Shown here: positions 35,065-47,182 of the stretch, piece by piece
Numbering within the stretch: the first letter of the stretch is position 1
How the letters are laid out: each line of letters opens with the position of its first letter
From: Blasia pusilla
Lineage: Eukaryota > Marchantiophyta > Marchantiopsida > Blasiales
Assembly: GCA_050084515.1 (NCBI GenBank)
Contig: CM114273.1
Span: 44,330,001-44,394,000, forward strand
Direction: 5' to 3'
DNA: 64,000 nucleotides
Program-made: the position numbers and the translations under genes
Notes under the pieces: model-generated
Databases searched by the model: none
The model's input: only the letters and a program-made list of their open reading frames with translations
Told to the model about the DNA's origin: nothing

Positions 35065-35095
35065 ACCGGCTGCTTTTACAAAGAATGCCGGTTCT
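35065..35095. repeat. 31-nt hairpin repeat (copy 2)
   Basis: ACCGGCTGcTtTTACAAAGA then AtGCCGGTTCT; 28 of 31 positions match 22543-22573. It lies within AT-rich DNA, in a setting unlike that of copy 1. Confidence 0.6.
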
Positions 35096-35269
35096 TTCCG
35101 AGCATTGGTTGGAAGATAAAAGCTCAATTATGAGCATTTTACAAGGCCAACTATTTCCTTTTATTTGTTGATTGGTTGGCAATTCGAGGACTATGCATTA
35201 CCCAATTAAGCCAACTTGATCCTACCACGTTGATAACTTGGTGACAACATCTTCTCACATTTCCTATAC

Positions 35270-35295
35270 TAGTAAGGTGCCCGTGCGAATTAAAA
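35270..35295 (-). mobile_element. Helitron 3' terminus (minus orientation), weak
   Basis: The minus strand reads TTCGCACGGGCACCTTACTAG with T in the flank. CTAG and the preceding GC-rich segment fit, but the hairpin is degraded and no 5' end was found to the right. Confidence 0.35.
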
Positions 35296-35519
35296 AGGTG
35301 ATTGAGGTTTATTTTATAATAAAGTGGTTAATGAATGACAGCGACAATTTGGCTAACGGTGGCCAGTTATGATGGTAGCGAGGAAATTAAGATAAGAATG
35401 CGAGAGAGGCCACTCACTGGCTGTGTGTGGTAAGTGCTTCCAGGAATGGTGACTGTCAGAGCTTCTTCCTCAGATTCTCGAAGTCCTATGAGGCTATGAC
35501 TCCTATATGTCTATGCTGT

Positions 35520-35665
35520 TGGTGAGTTTCGTCGTTAGGGAGGAATGCCCCCTTCTTCCTTTTCTGGTCGTGTTGTGGCCTTCAGGTTTTGACTCTTTCA
35601 GTCCCCCTCTTTTGTACTTCCGATGGGTTTTCCATCACTCGTTTTTATCGAAGTGCATCCTTGTT
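35520..35665 (+). mobile_element. LINE 3' UTR fragment
   Basis: Starts GGTGAGTTTCGTCGTTAGGG and runs through GTTGTGGCCTTCAGGTTTTG to the core CTTTTGTACTTCCGATGGG and CGTTTTTATCGAAGTGCATC. It aligns over its whole length with the minus strand of 47183-47340. Confidence 0.75.
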
Positions 35666-35699
35666 TTTAGGCCACAGAATCGAGCTGGAGCTGCTGCTG

Positions 35700-38600
35700 G
35701 AGTTGTCTGAACTGATGGCAGAGCCTGTGAGGTTCTCCCTGAGCGGAGCGGAGTGGGTCGGATGTGCCAGAAATCGTTATTAAAGTACGTCCTGTGAACG
35801 AATCATGCAGCATATGATAAGATGGTTATTATAATTGCAGTTATGACTCCAAATTTGGAATCCTCCTGTCACTGGGATTTCTTTGGCGACGAGGGTTTCG
35901 TTACACTTTCGTGGCATTTGTCTCGTCTGCCTACGGAATCAGGACTGCTGCACTTGTCAGTCTTGTCACTAGCAGGCGACAGCAGAGGTCTCCGCGAAAG
36001 CGCGACGCTCGAATGGCTATCGAATCTGATGTGCAGGAAACTGGTAATCCAGTGAGGTATCTATCTGCAAAGCACTGCTTAATCGTGGCCCGGTGAATGC
36101 ATTCACCGTGCGTAGGCTTCAAATCTTCCAACTGCGGCAAAACACAGCTGTGGAGCTCTTTCGTAGGAGGTTCAGGGTACTGAAGTTGCTCGCTTGAACT
36201 CCCGATAGTTTGTTACAGTAGACTTCGAGTCATGGCTCTTGCGAAATTGCTACATGAGACTTCCACTAGTCTTCCACTCACTCATGGCTCTTGCGAAATT
36301 GCTACTTTAGACTTCCACAAGTCTTCCGGAACTCATGGCTCTTGCGAAATTGCTACATGCGACTTCCACTAGTCTTCCGAAACTCATGGCTCTTGCGAAA
36401 TCGCTGCAAAAGACTTCCGCTGCGGGCGCTGGCGAACACGGAAAGCTTTCTGATTCTTTCCTAAGAAATCGACATCATCACATTCCCGTGTTCCTGCATT
36501 GAACACAGGAAGTCGTCGGAAATGAAACAGACATGCGATTGCCGTTATTCGAAGTTCTGAGGGGCTTGCGATAGAGGGGCACCTGTCCAATCCATATCGC
36601 GTGTGGAAAAGTAGGGCATGCACGAGCGAATGAGAACTACACCATGAGAAGGGAACCACGGGATTTGGGAAAAGGCAGAAGTTATTGGCGAGGCTTGGCA
36701 AAAAATTTCGGACAAAGGAAGACAGTGTTTGCCCCTTTGAGACATTGATGGAACTGGGCCCACAGAGAAACACACGAACTGCAATGCGTAGAGGAGAAGC
36801 GAACAAGACACTCCGAACCTTCGTCCTCCTTCCAAGGCACTTGCCAGAACTTGACCCAAATCCCGTCGAGATTGACGATCATTGACCGTGGTAGACTTGT
36901 AACCGATCCTAATCTACTTCGCGCAGATTCGCGCTGCTTTAGCCTCTGTTCGTCTGTCAGACTATGGGACCGGTGTTTTTACCGCGTGTGGGACGATTTC
37001 TCCACGCGCCTCTCCAATTATTCTCTCTGGCGCTCAGCCAATTATTCCTACCTGGGAGATCACTCATCCCGCAAAGCTACTTTCTCAGGATTCGTGTGAA
37101 CCGACCTGGTCTTGCGATTTCCACAGACCGCCTGATCTCTTATCGCGCCTCAGCATAGCAATGAAATTCTCCGTCTCACCCGGGAACCATAACTCCGGAT
37201 GATGGCGCCTGCAGAGGGTCTTAGCCCTACGGAGCTCAGGTCAGCTGTTTAAAGCACAGTTCCGGGATCACCATGGAAGGTTTACGCTTGTGGACTTTTG
37301 GAATTCGTACCGAAGTCGTGAAACTGGCGATTGCGACAAAACTGATCAGTGGATCTTTCTTCTCATCATTTTTATGAATGTGGGAAAAAAGCTTTTCGAC
37401 GAGTTCTGCGGAGCTTCGATGGGCCGTGTGAAGGTAGATACTTAGTAATCATTGAGAGTATGGCTTTTGTAAGAGCTTTGGCGGCTTCCGCCTTAGAAGA
37501 AGATACATTCATTTTCCCCGTATTCACTCAGGTTGAAACCCGCGTGTAATTAAGGTGTCTTCTGTAATCGAGCGATCGAATTCCCTCTCTGTGCACAGAT
37601 GGAGGTAGCACTAGTCTATGTGAAGCTCATGAATCTCAGCTGTTCTTTCGTCAGTTTTCGTGTAGCGTCATCCGTAGAGGAACTGTTGCAGTAGTTTACT
37701 TTCAAGTAGCGCACATACTTAATTAACACCGGGCTACACATCTCGGATGATGTGAAGTCATGTCCCGTAAAGGACATGGCTCAGCAAAAGCACGGACGGA
37801 CTGCTCAGTTGCATTCGATGGTCGCACATAGGCAGAGAAAGTGTAATAGTATTTTATCAAGGACTGGTTAAGGGCTAAGTATGCATGTACAAAATTGCAC
37901 TTAAGTGCGATGTAAGAGTCCCTTCACATATTCCGACTAAAGATCTTGCTATGAGACATGCGACTGCGACTGCTGGGAAGACCGCTTCAATCTGGCTTCT
38001 GGCTTCGTCGGACTCTTTCAAGCTGTGACATTCGCAGCTGAAAGGAACAGAGTGTGTGCGGACTTCTGGCAGAGAAGTGCACCACCTAAGCAGGACATCC
38101 TGAAGGTTGCGGAAGCACTGCGGTGCAATCTGCGAATTTACAATCTGAGATAACTAGGATCAGTGAAGACAAGAGGTGAACGTCTAGGGATGTACGCTTC
38201 TGTAGACGTGGAACTCGAGCAGTGGGCTGAAATTTACAGTCGTTCCGGAATTTTGAGCATTGAGCGCATGGGCTGCTCCGAAGTAGAATACTTGAAGTTC
38301 GGGGCTCGGTAGAAGGAAATTTCACTCCGCGCTTGCTTCGCTGATACCATCTATCTACTCTAATTCTACATCCTATTACAAGCCGCTTGAGGTGGTCGTC
38401 ATCACGCGTATGCCGTTGAGAGGGCGAGAACTAGTTCAACTCTATGGACTGCTGCGTCCTTGAATCACTGATGGCAAAACACGAGGTTCACGTACGGATA
38501 CGGATCAAGCGACCCGAGACATTCCAGATCTTCAGACAACATGCTCACGCTGTTTCCCTCGATCGCGCCTTCCTTCCTGGAATCCGTCAGACGCGAGCAG

Positions 38601-38779
38601 ACATTTGTCAATTCGAGATCTGCTACTATCGACAATCCAAATTCTCCGGCCACGATGAACAACGCGAGATTTTCAGGAGCGCCATGACGACTTGAGAATG
38701 ACTGAGCTATGCAGATTATTCTGGATTACTGAAGAAATGATGCCACGGACGGATCTGTTCCTCACCGTGGTGCGGTTGC
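35700..38779. other. GC-richer spacer, no gene recognised
   Basis: Frames up to 140 codons (36384-36806 minus; 38444-38695 plus) lack recognised motifs. It contains the 51-bp array at 36221-36430. The right part is the 3' flank of HMA-C. Confidence 0.3.
36221..36430. repeat. 51-52 bp tandem array, four copies
   Basis: CATGGCTCTTGCGAAATTGC starts at 36231, 36283, 36334 and 36385. The rest of each unit resembles GACTTCCACTAGTCTTCC. Confidence 0.92.
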
Positions 38780-39760
38780 CTAGCTTATCAATTGGGCATG
38801 CTTGAAGCGCTTCCGGGCTGCGGCGATCACGTCAGCAAGGGCGGCGTCTCCGGTGATCGTCACCTTTTTCTTGAAGTAATTACCTTCAACGGTCTTCACC
38901 CCTGTCACATCGAGAACCCATGAGACTCGTTCCCAGATCTGGAAAACACACTACCATTCCCGGAGCGATGAAAGCGTTCTAAACTCTCCGTGGTGGCAGA
39001 GATGCACCTCTGTCCAGATCGAAGTGCGCAACGCAGACACTAACATTCGACGGAGGTCTAGAGATTGGGAGACCAACGACACCAAATCGAGTCGAATTTT
39101 CATGTTGCTGCAAATAGCGCTGCCAGATCTAGAAAACGTACGAACCTTTGACTTGGAAAAGTTCATACTGGATAAGTTCCACGCAAGAGGAGCAACAAAT
39201 GGAAGCGCTCAGGACAATGGGCTGCACAGGATTGAGAAACGAACATCGTCAGCGCAAGAGAACTGCAGCCGAACAATTAGGTGCGAGAACGAAAAGGACG
39301 TTAGAACCTAGCCACAGAGCCAAACCGGCGGTGTGTAACGAATACAGGTTTATTATGAAGCCAGAGCGATGTACAGACAAAGAAAACAAGACGAGACTGT
39401 TAAGAGCGATCCAATACCTTCGCCTTCTCATCCTTCTTCGCCGGAGTCGGTTTGGCATTTTCCTTGACGGTTGGATCGAAGAAGAGTTTGGGGTCCCTTA
39501 TTATCTGCTGGGCGCTCGTGGAAACAAGGAATTCGGGCTCCCTCTCGCCATAAAACAGCTGTGAGGATTCGGCAAGGAGGTCAAGATTTTCAGCGGAATG
39601 GTTATAGAATGAAACAGAACAGTCCAACAAATTGAGGCCCCATTCGCAGACAGCAAGCTGGACGGCTGCACATATCAATCGACACAGCTCCAAGAGACCA
39701 AGTGAAAAAACGAGCAGACAGGAACAGAGTCCGCAATGGCACCTCATTCACTCGCATCAT
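38780..39760 (-). CDS. Small HMA-domain protein, four exons (HMA-C)
   Basis: Exon model on the minus strand: 39760-39743, 39558-39418, 39221-39146 and 38901-38780. All introns (184, 196 and 244 bp) have GT and AG ends, and the joins keep one frame of 118 residues plus TAG. Exons 1-2 give MMRVNELFYGEREPEF, carrying the family motif, then SAQQII (compare ASQII in HMA-A) and a Lys/Pro linker. Exon 3 gives VLSASICCSSCVELIQYELF with metal-site Cys63 and Cys66. Exon 4 gives GVKTVEGNYFKKKVTITG and the terminal helix. The exon 3/4 join falls inside the HMA domain at the Gly before V-K-T-V. HMA-A and HMA-B are uninterrupted, so they may be retrocopies or have lost introns. Binding of a metal ion is inferred from the family. 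Splicing is not proven. Confidence 0.75.
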
Positions 39761-39987
39761 TTTCGCTCCTACCGTCACACGCCGCAAGTCCTAGCGACTC
39801 CCAGCAGATCACTCCGCCAAACCCAAAGATGATTCCCCTCGGAGATCGCTCCGATACGTAAAATTGCGCTCGCGTAGCTCGACCGCTCCAAATGCTGCAC
39901 AGATCGAATTCAGCGGATGCCTTCGCGAGAAACACAAACTCGATGGATAATGATCAGCTCCGAGGCCCACAAGCGCACGCGGCACTC

Positions 39988-39995
39988 CTTATATA
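39988..39995 (-). promoter_or_regulatory. TATA box of HMA-C
   Basis: The minus strand reads GAGAGTATATAAGGAG, with TATATAAG at 39995-39988. It is about 230 bp before the proposed start codon, leaving room for a leader of roughly 200 nt starting near 39960. CT-rich tracts at 40285-40320 lie further upstream. Confidence 0.5.
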
Positions 39996-42900
39996 CTCTC
40001 CGTGAAGGATGGAAGGCTGGGCCCGGACGGAAGGCGTGAATCAGACTGAAGCGCGTGGGCTACACCACACTACACTACACTACCACGAATTCCTCAGCGC
40101 CGCCCGCGATTGCTCACACCGGAAGCCGGCTCACTTGGAACTCACGCCCCGATGCTCAAGCGCTTCCCCGCTGCTCCATGCTCTCCCTGCACCCGGCCAA
40201 ACCAAACTCGCAAATCTCCCGAGAAGCGAGGCGGATATCCGGGACTCTCTTGAGGTGGCGGTTCGCTTTACACTTTCTTTTTATTTCCTCAGACTCTCTC
40301 TCCCTCTCTTTCTCTCTCTCATCGCCAGCGCTCCCCCTCATCTGTCACACGAACACATCTTTCCCGGCCCATGCGCTCCCCACCCCACACCACACCACTC
40401 ACAACTCCCCCACAATCGCCGATTCGGACGCGGCCCCGCTAAACGACGGCGGCTCGGATGGCACGTCTGCAATCGAAGGAACTTGCGGAGCTCCAGTAAC
40501 GGAATGCGGACGTACGTCCCAAGATACGGCTGCGTAATATTATGTCGGTCGTATGTGATCGTGGCTCTCGTAATCTACAAAGTACCCGACGTTCTCCTCC
40601 CGTCGGGGACCGCCGGGGATCCGCGAATCGGAGCGGCTGAGGAGCGGGTGAAGGGTTGGGGGGGTTAAGGACCCTTGTCCCCTTCGGTTAAGCGGAACGG
40701 AGGGAGCGGTGTTGTTGTTGTTGTTTCAGTTTTGTTTTTTCTTCTCTCCTTCCCGAACTGCCCGCAGCGAGAATTCGTGGCCTTTCCACGTCATGCAAAC
40801 TTCGGTTAGATTTGTTGGAATTTAATATTGTATTTCTCTCGGGAACGACACTTGTCCATTTGGTAGAAAGAAAAGAAATATGATGATATCAAATAGGTGT
40901 CACGTTCGTTACTATTTGTTGGCATGGGATGAAAAATAAAATAAAAAAATGAAATACATCATATGAATAAATAAAAGAGGACTCATGGGGAACCCATGGG
41001 GTTTACTTGGGAAGTAAGGCAGTAAATGTTCATGGCCAAACTCTTCAAGTAAGTTTCCTCCCTAAGATAGATTGTTACTGATTGTAGATTGATGGGACCA
41101 TTCAAATGTGGATGTCATGATCGGGATGGGATAATAGGGCCACTCACTTCCTTCCGACGGGGAAGAAGTTTGGGGAGGGAAGAAATTGTCGTTCCGTCCA
41201 CACGAGTGGGTTTTGTTGAATTCTAATGACAAGCTATTGAAAAAATTAAAATAAAAACATTCATAACGACCGAAAGGTGACAAAAATCTCTTTCGGCCGT
41301 CCTTAAAAAATGCCGTTTACACAAACAGCTTACCTGTTTAGGTATCCATTTCTTCAGGCAGGGATTCGCCATGGCTAGAGCTCCCATGGGCCTCCAAACT
41401 CCACAGCTAAGTGGCCCTAATGGATAGCCCGATTTAGTTACTCGTTGCACTTGAGGACTTGGTCCCATGCGGCCAAGGTTGCTAGGACCCGACTCCGATG
41501 TCCCAAATATGTAAAGTCCAATGGATGAGAAACAAGTACCCTAATGGGAGGTGGTTGAGGTTTACGCCATAGGAAAGTAAGAAGCAAGTCCTTGCGACTC
41601 TGTTGTCTGTCATTTTCAGTTGGGGAGTAAAGGGGATAAAGGGGAACATATGGAGTACAAGGAAATAACCCAAAGAGGGAAGGAAGAAGAGGCCTCCGAA
41701 AGAAGCCCTCGTAAAGTTGTTGTGACCTTGGGTGGCCACCGTGCAAGGTCCGGGTTCATGGGAAGTACTCCTAAGGGGGTTTGCTTTCTTGAAAGTTGTA
41801 ATTCAAACTCACTCAAACTCATGGAGAGCTTCATGACATATAGAGTGCCACTTGCTTTATGCAACAAACGGCAAGTGACTCTGACTTGCTATTCCCTCCC
41901 TCGCCATAGGAGCTCACTTTCACAACTTCTGTAGCCATCTCAAGCCTGTTTGGAGTAGCCGAAGTAATCCATTGGCCATTTTACACCTTTATTATCATAA
42001 ACCTTCGAGGAGTGCATGTTCAATGTGACCAAGATTGGATTAATCTTCAAATCATCTTGAATGGCATAGAATTTTGGAGGCTAATCAAACATGGATCTCA
42101 TGCATTACCACATTACGGCTAAAATTTTCTTCATGGTAATTTTCTCTATAAGGTGTGGTTTAAGTGAGTAGTCCTACTATTCTATGCACTTAGTTTGTGT
42201 TGCACCAATTGAATTAGTACTAATATACACCTATAGATTATGGTAAATCAAGGCATAGCTTGATTCGTAGGTTCATAAATAGAGAAAAAGATCCACCTCC
42301 ATGATTATTTTAGTGCCTCCACATACGATCTCCACCTCCTGCTCTAACCCCCTATACTTTCTCAAGTTCTCTAAGAGATCTCTTCTGGGATCATAGATGA
42401 CATTATAAAGTAACCATATTCGGAGATTGGTACGTAACATATATTAATGATTAGTGTTACACTTTGGGAACTTGCTTACATTGTCCTTCGGACATGTGGT
42501 AATATCGAGTCCACTCATTTTCTTAACCATTGATAATAGAGCTTAAATTTTCTGTCTTATCATCCACTTTTACATTTCCTTCATCCTAAATAGGATTAAT
42601 TTCTACGTTTAGTTTTGTTCTTTTGGTTGTATTGAAATCATCATGTTAACTTTCAACTTTTTCTTCCCCATCCCAAATGAGAGTGAAAACAAATGAGGTT
42701 GGCTTGGAACACAACCTTATGTATCATTGTATGAAAGCTTAATTGAATGACTTACAACATTTAGCATATTCATTTTCAGCTTGAAACTTAAAATATCTAG
42801 GAATACTCTATAATTACACCTTTTTAGTTTGGAAACTTAAAATTTTGGTGTCAAATGAACTTTGTGAATGATCAATGATATTCATATGCATATAATTGCA

Positions 42901-43015
42901 ATATATTCATGCTTATATTTCCAATAAATTTTCTTTAATTTATGGATAACATTATGAATACTTATATGGCTAGAATCTACATTCATTTGATATTATTAGT
43001 ACCAATAGTTTTTCC

Positions 43016-43053
43016 ATTTCATATTATCTTCCTCAATGAAGATAATATGAAAT
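43016..43053. repeat. Perfect 16-bp foldback with 6-nt loop
   Basis: ATTTCATATTATCTTC, loop CTCAAT, then its exact reverse complement. Confidence 0.92.
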
Positions 43054-43280
43054 ACTACTCTAGTTCTTGTAGTCTTTGGCATATCAATCTTAAATTTCTT
43101 TTTGAACATCCAAAAAATCAAATTTCCTACTGTGGCAAAAATCATGATCTTCAAAAAATATTATGCACATAACATATATTTAAGAGTACATTTTGAATAC
43201 TACTTGGCCTCTCTAAGAAATTAATATTTTCCATTGAAGAGCTTGAATATTTTCCTTTTAATGTCTCATCATACTTATAC

Positions 43281-43364
43281 ATCATACACCAAGCAAGCCT
43301 AATTGTACATCATACACCAAGCAAGCCTATCATCCATCTTATGAGAAAATAAGATGGATGATAG
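43281..43364. repeat. Short direct repeat followed by a 16-bp foldback
   Basis: ACATCATACACCAAGCAAGC then CT occurs twice (about 43279 and 43307). The second copy runs into CTATCATCCATCTTAT (43327-43342), a 6-nt loop and its exact reverse complement (43349-43364). Confidence 0.88.
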
Positions 43365-43818
43365 AATTGCAACCTTGTTAATATGATAGGGTTTCTTGAA
43401 AAAAGAGCCTGCATGTATCGATATGCCATCTTTAACTATCTACATACAACCCATTTTCCTCCAAACCTTTAAATAGAGGGAGAGACCCTTCAAAGTTCCA
43501 ACTCCACATTTCCCTTATTATTCCCTCTCTTGAGGGACAAAGGATTCATCGCTCTATGAATATATTGAAATAATATTAATGGATCCATATATCTACCTTC
43601 CTTTCCTTCCTTGCCTTCTTCATCTCATTCTCATTAAGTATCCTCACTATATCTCTAATCTTCCTAGGAATACAGATGATATCAAACATGGAACTTTAGA
43701 CTAATTCTAATCAAGAATATTAGATTTCCATCAAACTTCAAGTATAACTGAGAAAACCATTTTAAACTAGGAAGCAATTATGATAAAGGTATTAAAGTAT
43801 GCAGTAGGTGATAAAATA

Positions 43819-44258
43819 TGTCACATCTTAGTAGCCGATAGGTAGAGATCTATCGTGGTGATTGCAGAGAGAGCCATCAGATTGTCATGAGTGTAACTTC
43901 ATCCCAAGATGTTGGATGAGGTTGGCGACAAGTCTATTGGATCAGGAATGTCATTTATGGCGATTTCCTTATTTTCGTTTTAGTTCATCAGTAACCTATG
44001 CACGCAGGTTATCGTTGGTAGGGATCTTCCCAAGGGTATAAGAAAGGGAGAGATGGCTTTCTCAAACCACCTTTCTCATGTTGAGCCTTGGGAACACCTC
44101 TCTTGCATGTATGCGTGTGGGTGTGTAGGAACTAGGGTGCTAGGATGCTAGCGTCGAGATTCCCTTATAGCAGAGGGTGGATGTGGTTCGACATTCCAAT
44201 GTAGATTCAGGATTGGAGTTGTAGGCCAAGTGACCCTTTTTACTACTGTGATTTTACA
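43819..44258 (+). repeat. LTR (copy B), related to 9265-9745
   Basis: 440 bp starting TGTCACAT and ending TGATTTTACA. It has a TATA-like TATAAGAAAGGGA in the same place as copy A. Same orientation as copy A, 34 kb away, with unrelated flanks. No 5-bp target duplication is convincing. No retroelement genes lie next to it, so it is probably a solo LTR. Confidence 0.62.
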
Positions 44259-44519
44259 AAAAAATTATAGAAAGTTTCAAATATCTAAGATATTGTTGAA
44301 ATTTCCAACAATAAAACTTATTGGTACATCTACAATGGGAAAAGGATTTCAATGGAAAACCTAGGGTCCAATTTTGGCAACGCATGCTTCTGTCCGAGCG
44401 TGAAGTGCGGGTCATTCCTCTGTGGATCTTTGGGTATGCCAAATAACGACAATTGGGCTTAGTCTCTCGGAGGGACAATGGTAACCATTGTATTGTAGCA
44501 AAAGAAGATTGTTGTTGTT

Positions 44520-44658
44520 GGTGAGTTTAGTTGAAAGGGCAAATACCCCTTCTTCTTTTTTAGGGCTAGTTGTGGCCTTCGGGTACTTGACTCTTGGAGT
44601 CCCCCTCTTATGTTTTTCCGATGGGTTTTCTATCATGCATTTTTATTGAGGTTCATCA
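44520..44658 (+). mobile_element. LINE 3' UTR fragment (diverged)
   Basis: GGTGAGTTTAGTTGAAAGGG, GTTGTGGCCTTCGGG, then CTTATGTTTTTCCGATGGG and TTTTTATTGAGGTTCATC. Same order as at 35520-35665 with more substitutions. It begins about 260 bp after LTR copy B. Confidence 0.68.
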
Positions 44659-44659
44659 A

Positions 44660-47182
44660 ATTTTCTTCGCAGAAGAAGAAGGTAAAGGGGAATCGGACGG
44701 AGTAGGTCCAGCAAGCTATACGATAATCATGCAATGCTTTCCTGAAGTAGATTGTGATCAAAGTTCGAACACGTAAAAATAGGGGCCATATGCATGTGGC
44801 AACTCACTCTCACCTGCAGGACGATCGTGGCCCTGCGCGAGGAAAAGGGATGGATGTGAACTCTCAAGAAAACACATAACTACCAAGTACATCTCCTATT
44901 CATGACGGGGAATAAACAACCATCAGCTAAAGGTTCTTACATTTTCGACATCTCAAGGGCAAGGAGTGCGGTGTAGTCGGAGACTCACTACATTAGTTTG
45001 GAGATTAGTGGCAAGTTTAAGGAAAGGTCATAGAGGAACATTTTTTTTTTAGGGCAAGATCTCATGGACACCAGGAACCGGCAACCATAAAGGGTTCTCG
45101 AGTTTTTCTGCGCCCAGAAATTTTGGGCATAGAAATTTTCCAACGTCCTGGCAACCTCAACCCGTTTTTGACCGAAAGTAGTCATTAAAGACGAGTGCAA
45201 TTTGTTTCATTATCCATTGGTATGTTAGTTCGGATGCAGAAATGGAGGTTGCGGCAACCTTTGCGTGAGTCCATGGGATTGAGCTCTTAGTGGCTAGGGG
45301 TAAGAGGAATCACCTAAGTAGACAAAATTGCATGTCGGGGCCAAAAGAAACTCTGGACCTCAACGGAAGGAGAGAATAAGCATTCATTATGAAACCAGGA
45401 AAGATAGAAAAGGATGGTAAACTTTGTGACCAAAAAAATCTGAAATAAAACAAAGGATCAAGATCACAACCAACATAAGGAAAATGGAAAGGATACATAG
45501 CCTACAAGAGAAAAATTATAACCAAATAAATATGATTATTGGAAGAGGGATTCTGGTGGTGTCTCTCATATCTCAAGCATACTTCAAAAGCCCATTCTGA
45601 GATAATATAATGGAGACTCTAGAATGAAAAGATGCAATAGCAAACAAAAGTTCATTCTTGAAATGGAGAAGTTTCAAAAATCTACCCTACCATTTCTCTA
45701 TAGATTTAAATGGCCGAGGGCACAAAACTCCGTCCTTTGTCAATATGGTGGTAAACTTGGATTGTGAATGAATTGTGTCCAAATAAAAGCATAAAAGGTT
45801 GATCAGAATTAGACGATTATGGCATATTTCAAATATTGTTTGTACAAAAAGGCTTGTACCAAATGAAGATTAGATGATGCAAAAGGTCCTTACTAGCTCT
45901 TGCCACATAAGACTATGGGATGCAAGTTCTTACACTAGATATTAAAAGGATGACTCGTTCACGCAATATTGGATATAAAGACAAAAAATTGGAAACAATA
46001 CAAAGTATTATGACAAACTAATCAAAAACTAAAAATCCTGCTAAATATTTTTTTCTTTTGTTATTTTAATTCTCCACTATCTTACTTTTATCAACAAAAT
46101 ATTACTAGTAGCTCCTCTTGCATACGAGGAGATTTTTTTCTTACAAAAATATTCAAGCTCATGGATGAGGGTCGCACGAAAAAGAAAATATAGATTTTAT
46201 GACAAAATAAAAATATTTTAGTATTTTAACAAATAACGACATTCGAACTTGTGTTTTCAAAGCCACAATTTGCAAATTTAACCCCCAAGTTATATCCACC
46301 CTTATTTAGAAGGAAGTATATATAATAGCAATCATGCTTAGAGTATAAAAGAAAGGATTGAAATAAAGTGTCACGTGAGGATCGTCATGGATAATTTGAA
46401 TTACCCATTATTAGTTTTTAAATTACACTTGATGGTTTGATCCCTAATTTAAAATTATCACGTGTCAAAAACTAATGTTTATTATTATTGGCGGTAGGGA
46501 CCTCAACAACAAACATCTCTATGTTTGACACTTGTCCTTTTAGGAGGCGTGTGCATATGACACCGATCTTCTCAAAAAGCTTAGTTCCATCTAACTAAGA
46601 TGGAGGAACCTGCAAGATGAAGATAAGAGGCCTCAATAGGGTTCTTCTTTCACCGGTGCCAAACAAGGGCGCGTCAAAAGCACATCTAGTTGATTAAAAA
46701 GGACATAAGATCAAAATTCAAAAAAATGTTTTAAACTAATAAAATAAATATGAAATGATTTTTTACATTTCATATTGCGTAATCCAACACGCAAAATGAC
46801 TCAAAGAGAAATTGGTTAGGACAGATATGAATCGCTTCCTTCCTGTCGGAAACTTCCCGGCATAGCCAAAGTAACTAGCAAGTACCCGAGTTTTGACCGG
46901 GTGTACTTCACGACGTTTCTTTTGCCCCAATGATTATTTCCAAGCCCGGAATCCGGATGCAGGAGTTCTTTCTTGCCCAGAGGCAGAGCTCGGGTACTTA
47001 CTAGTCACTTTCCGGTCGGTAAATTTCCTGTCTTTCCGGAAAGCCACGTAGCCAAACTACGCGTTTGGTGGCAGTTGGGGGGAAACTGTGAAAAAGAGCC
47101 GGTTTCAAGAACAACAACCGTCACTTTAGTAGAGCATCTTTCCTGGTGGATGAGAGAGGGCACCGACGACTGGCGGTTAAAC
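44660..47182. other. Intergenic DNA without a recognised gene
   Basis: Mixed then AT-rich (45.5-46.8 kb). Near 46.8-47.1 kb the sequence becomes GC-richer, with repeated CCGG-containing short motifs, suggesting another unclassified transposon end. Confidence 0.3.

Larger units (their letters stand above)
32900..35269. other. AT-rich intergenic DNA
   Basis: No gene recognised. It contains a (GT)n run (33799-33818) and a hairpin at 34598-34641. A 102-codon frame at 33362-33670 has no motif. Confidence 0.35.
40669..43818. other. Intergenic, AT-rich; no gene recognised
   Basis: Open frames at 41438-41934 overlap each other on both strands and show no motif. From about 42 kb the sequence is strongly AT-rich and contains two foldbacks near 43 kb. 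Confidence 0.35.

Noticed and set aside
38902-38938. Alternative acceptor (TTTTCCAG) before the last HMA-C exon, adding an open IWERVSWVLDV-like stretch
   Set aside because: Using it adds 37 nt and shifts the frame relative to exon 3, whereas the acceptor at 38902 restores the HMA domain exactly.
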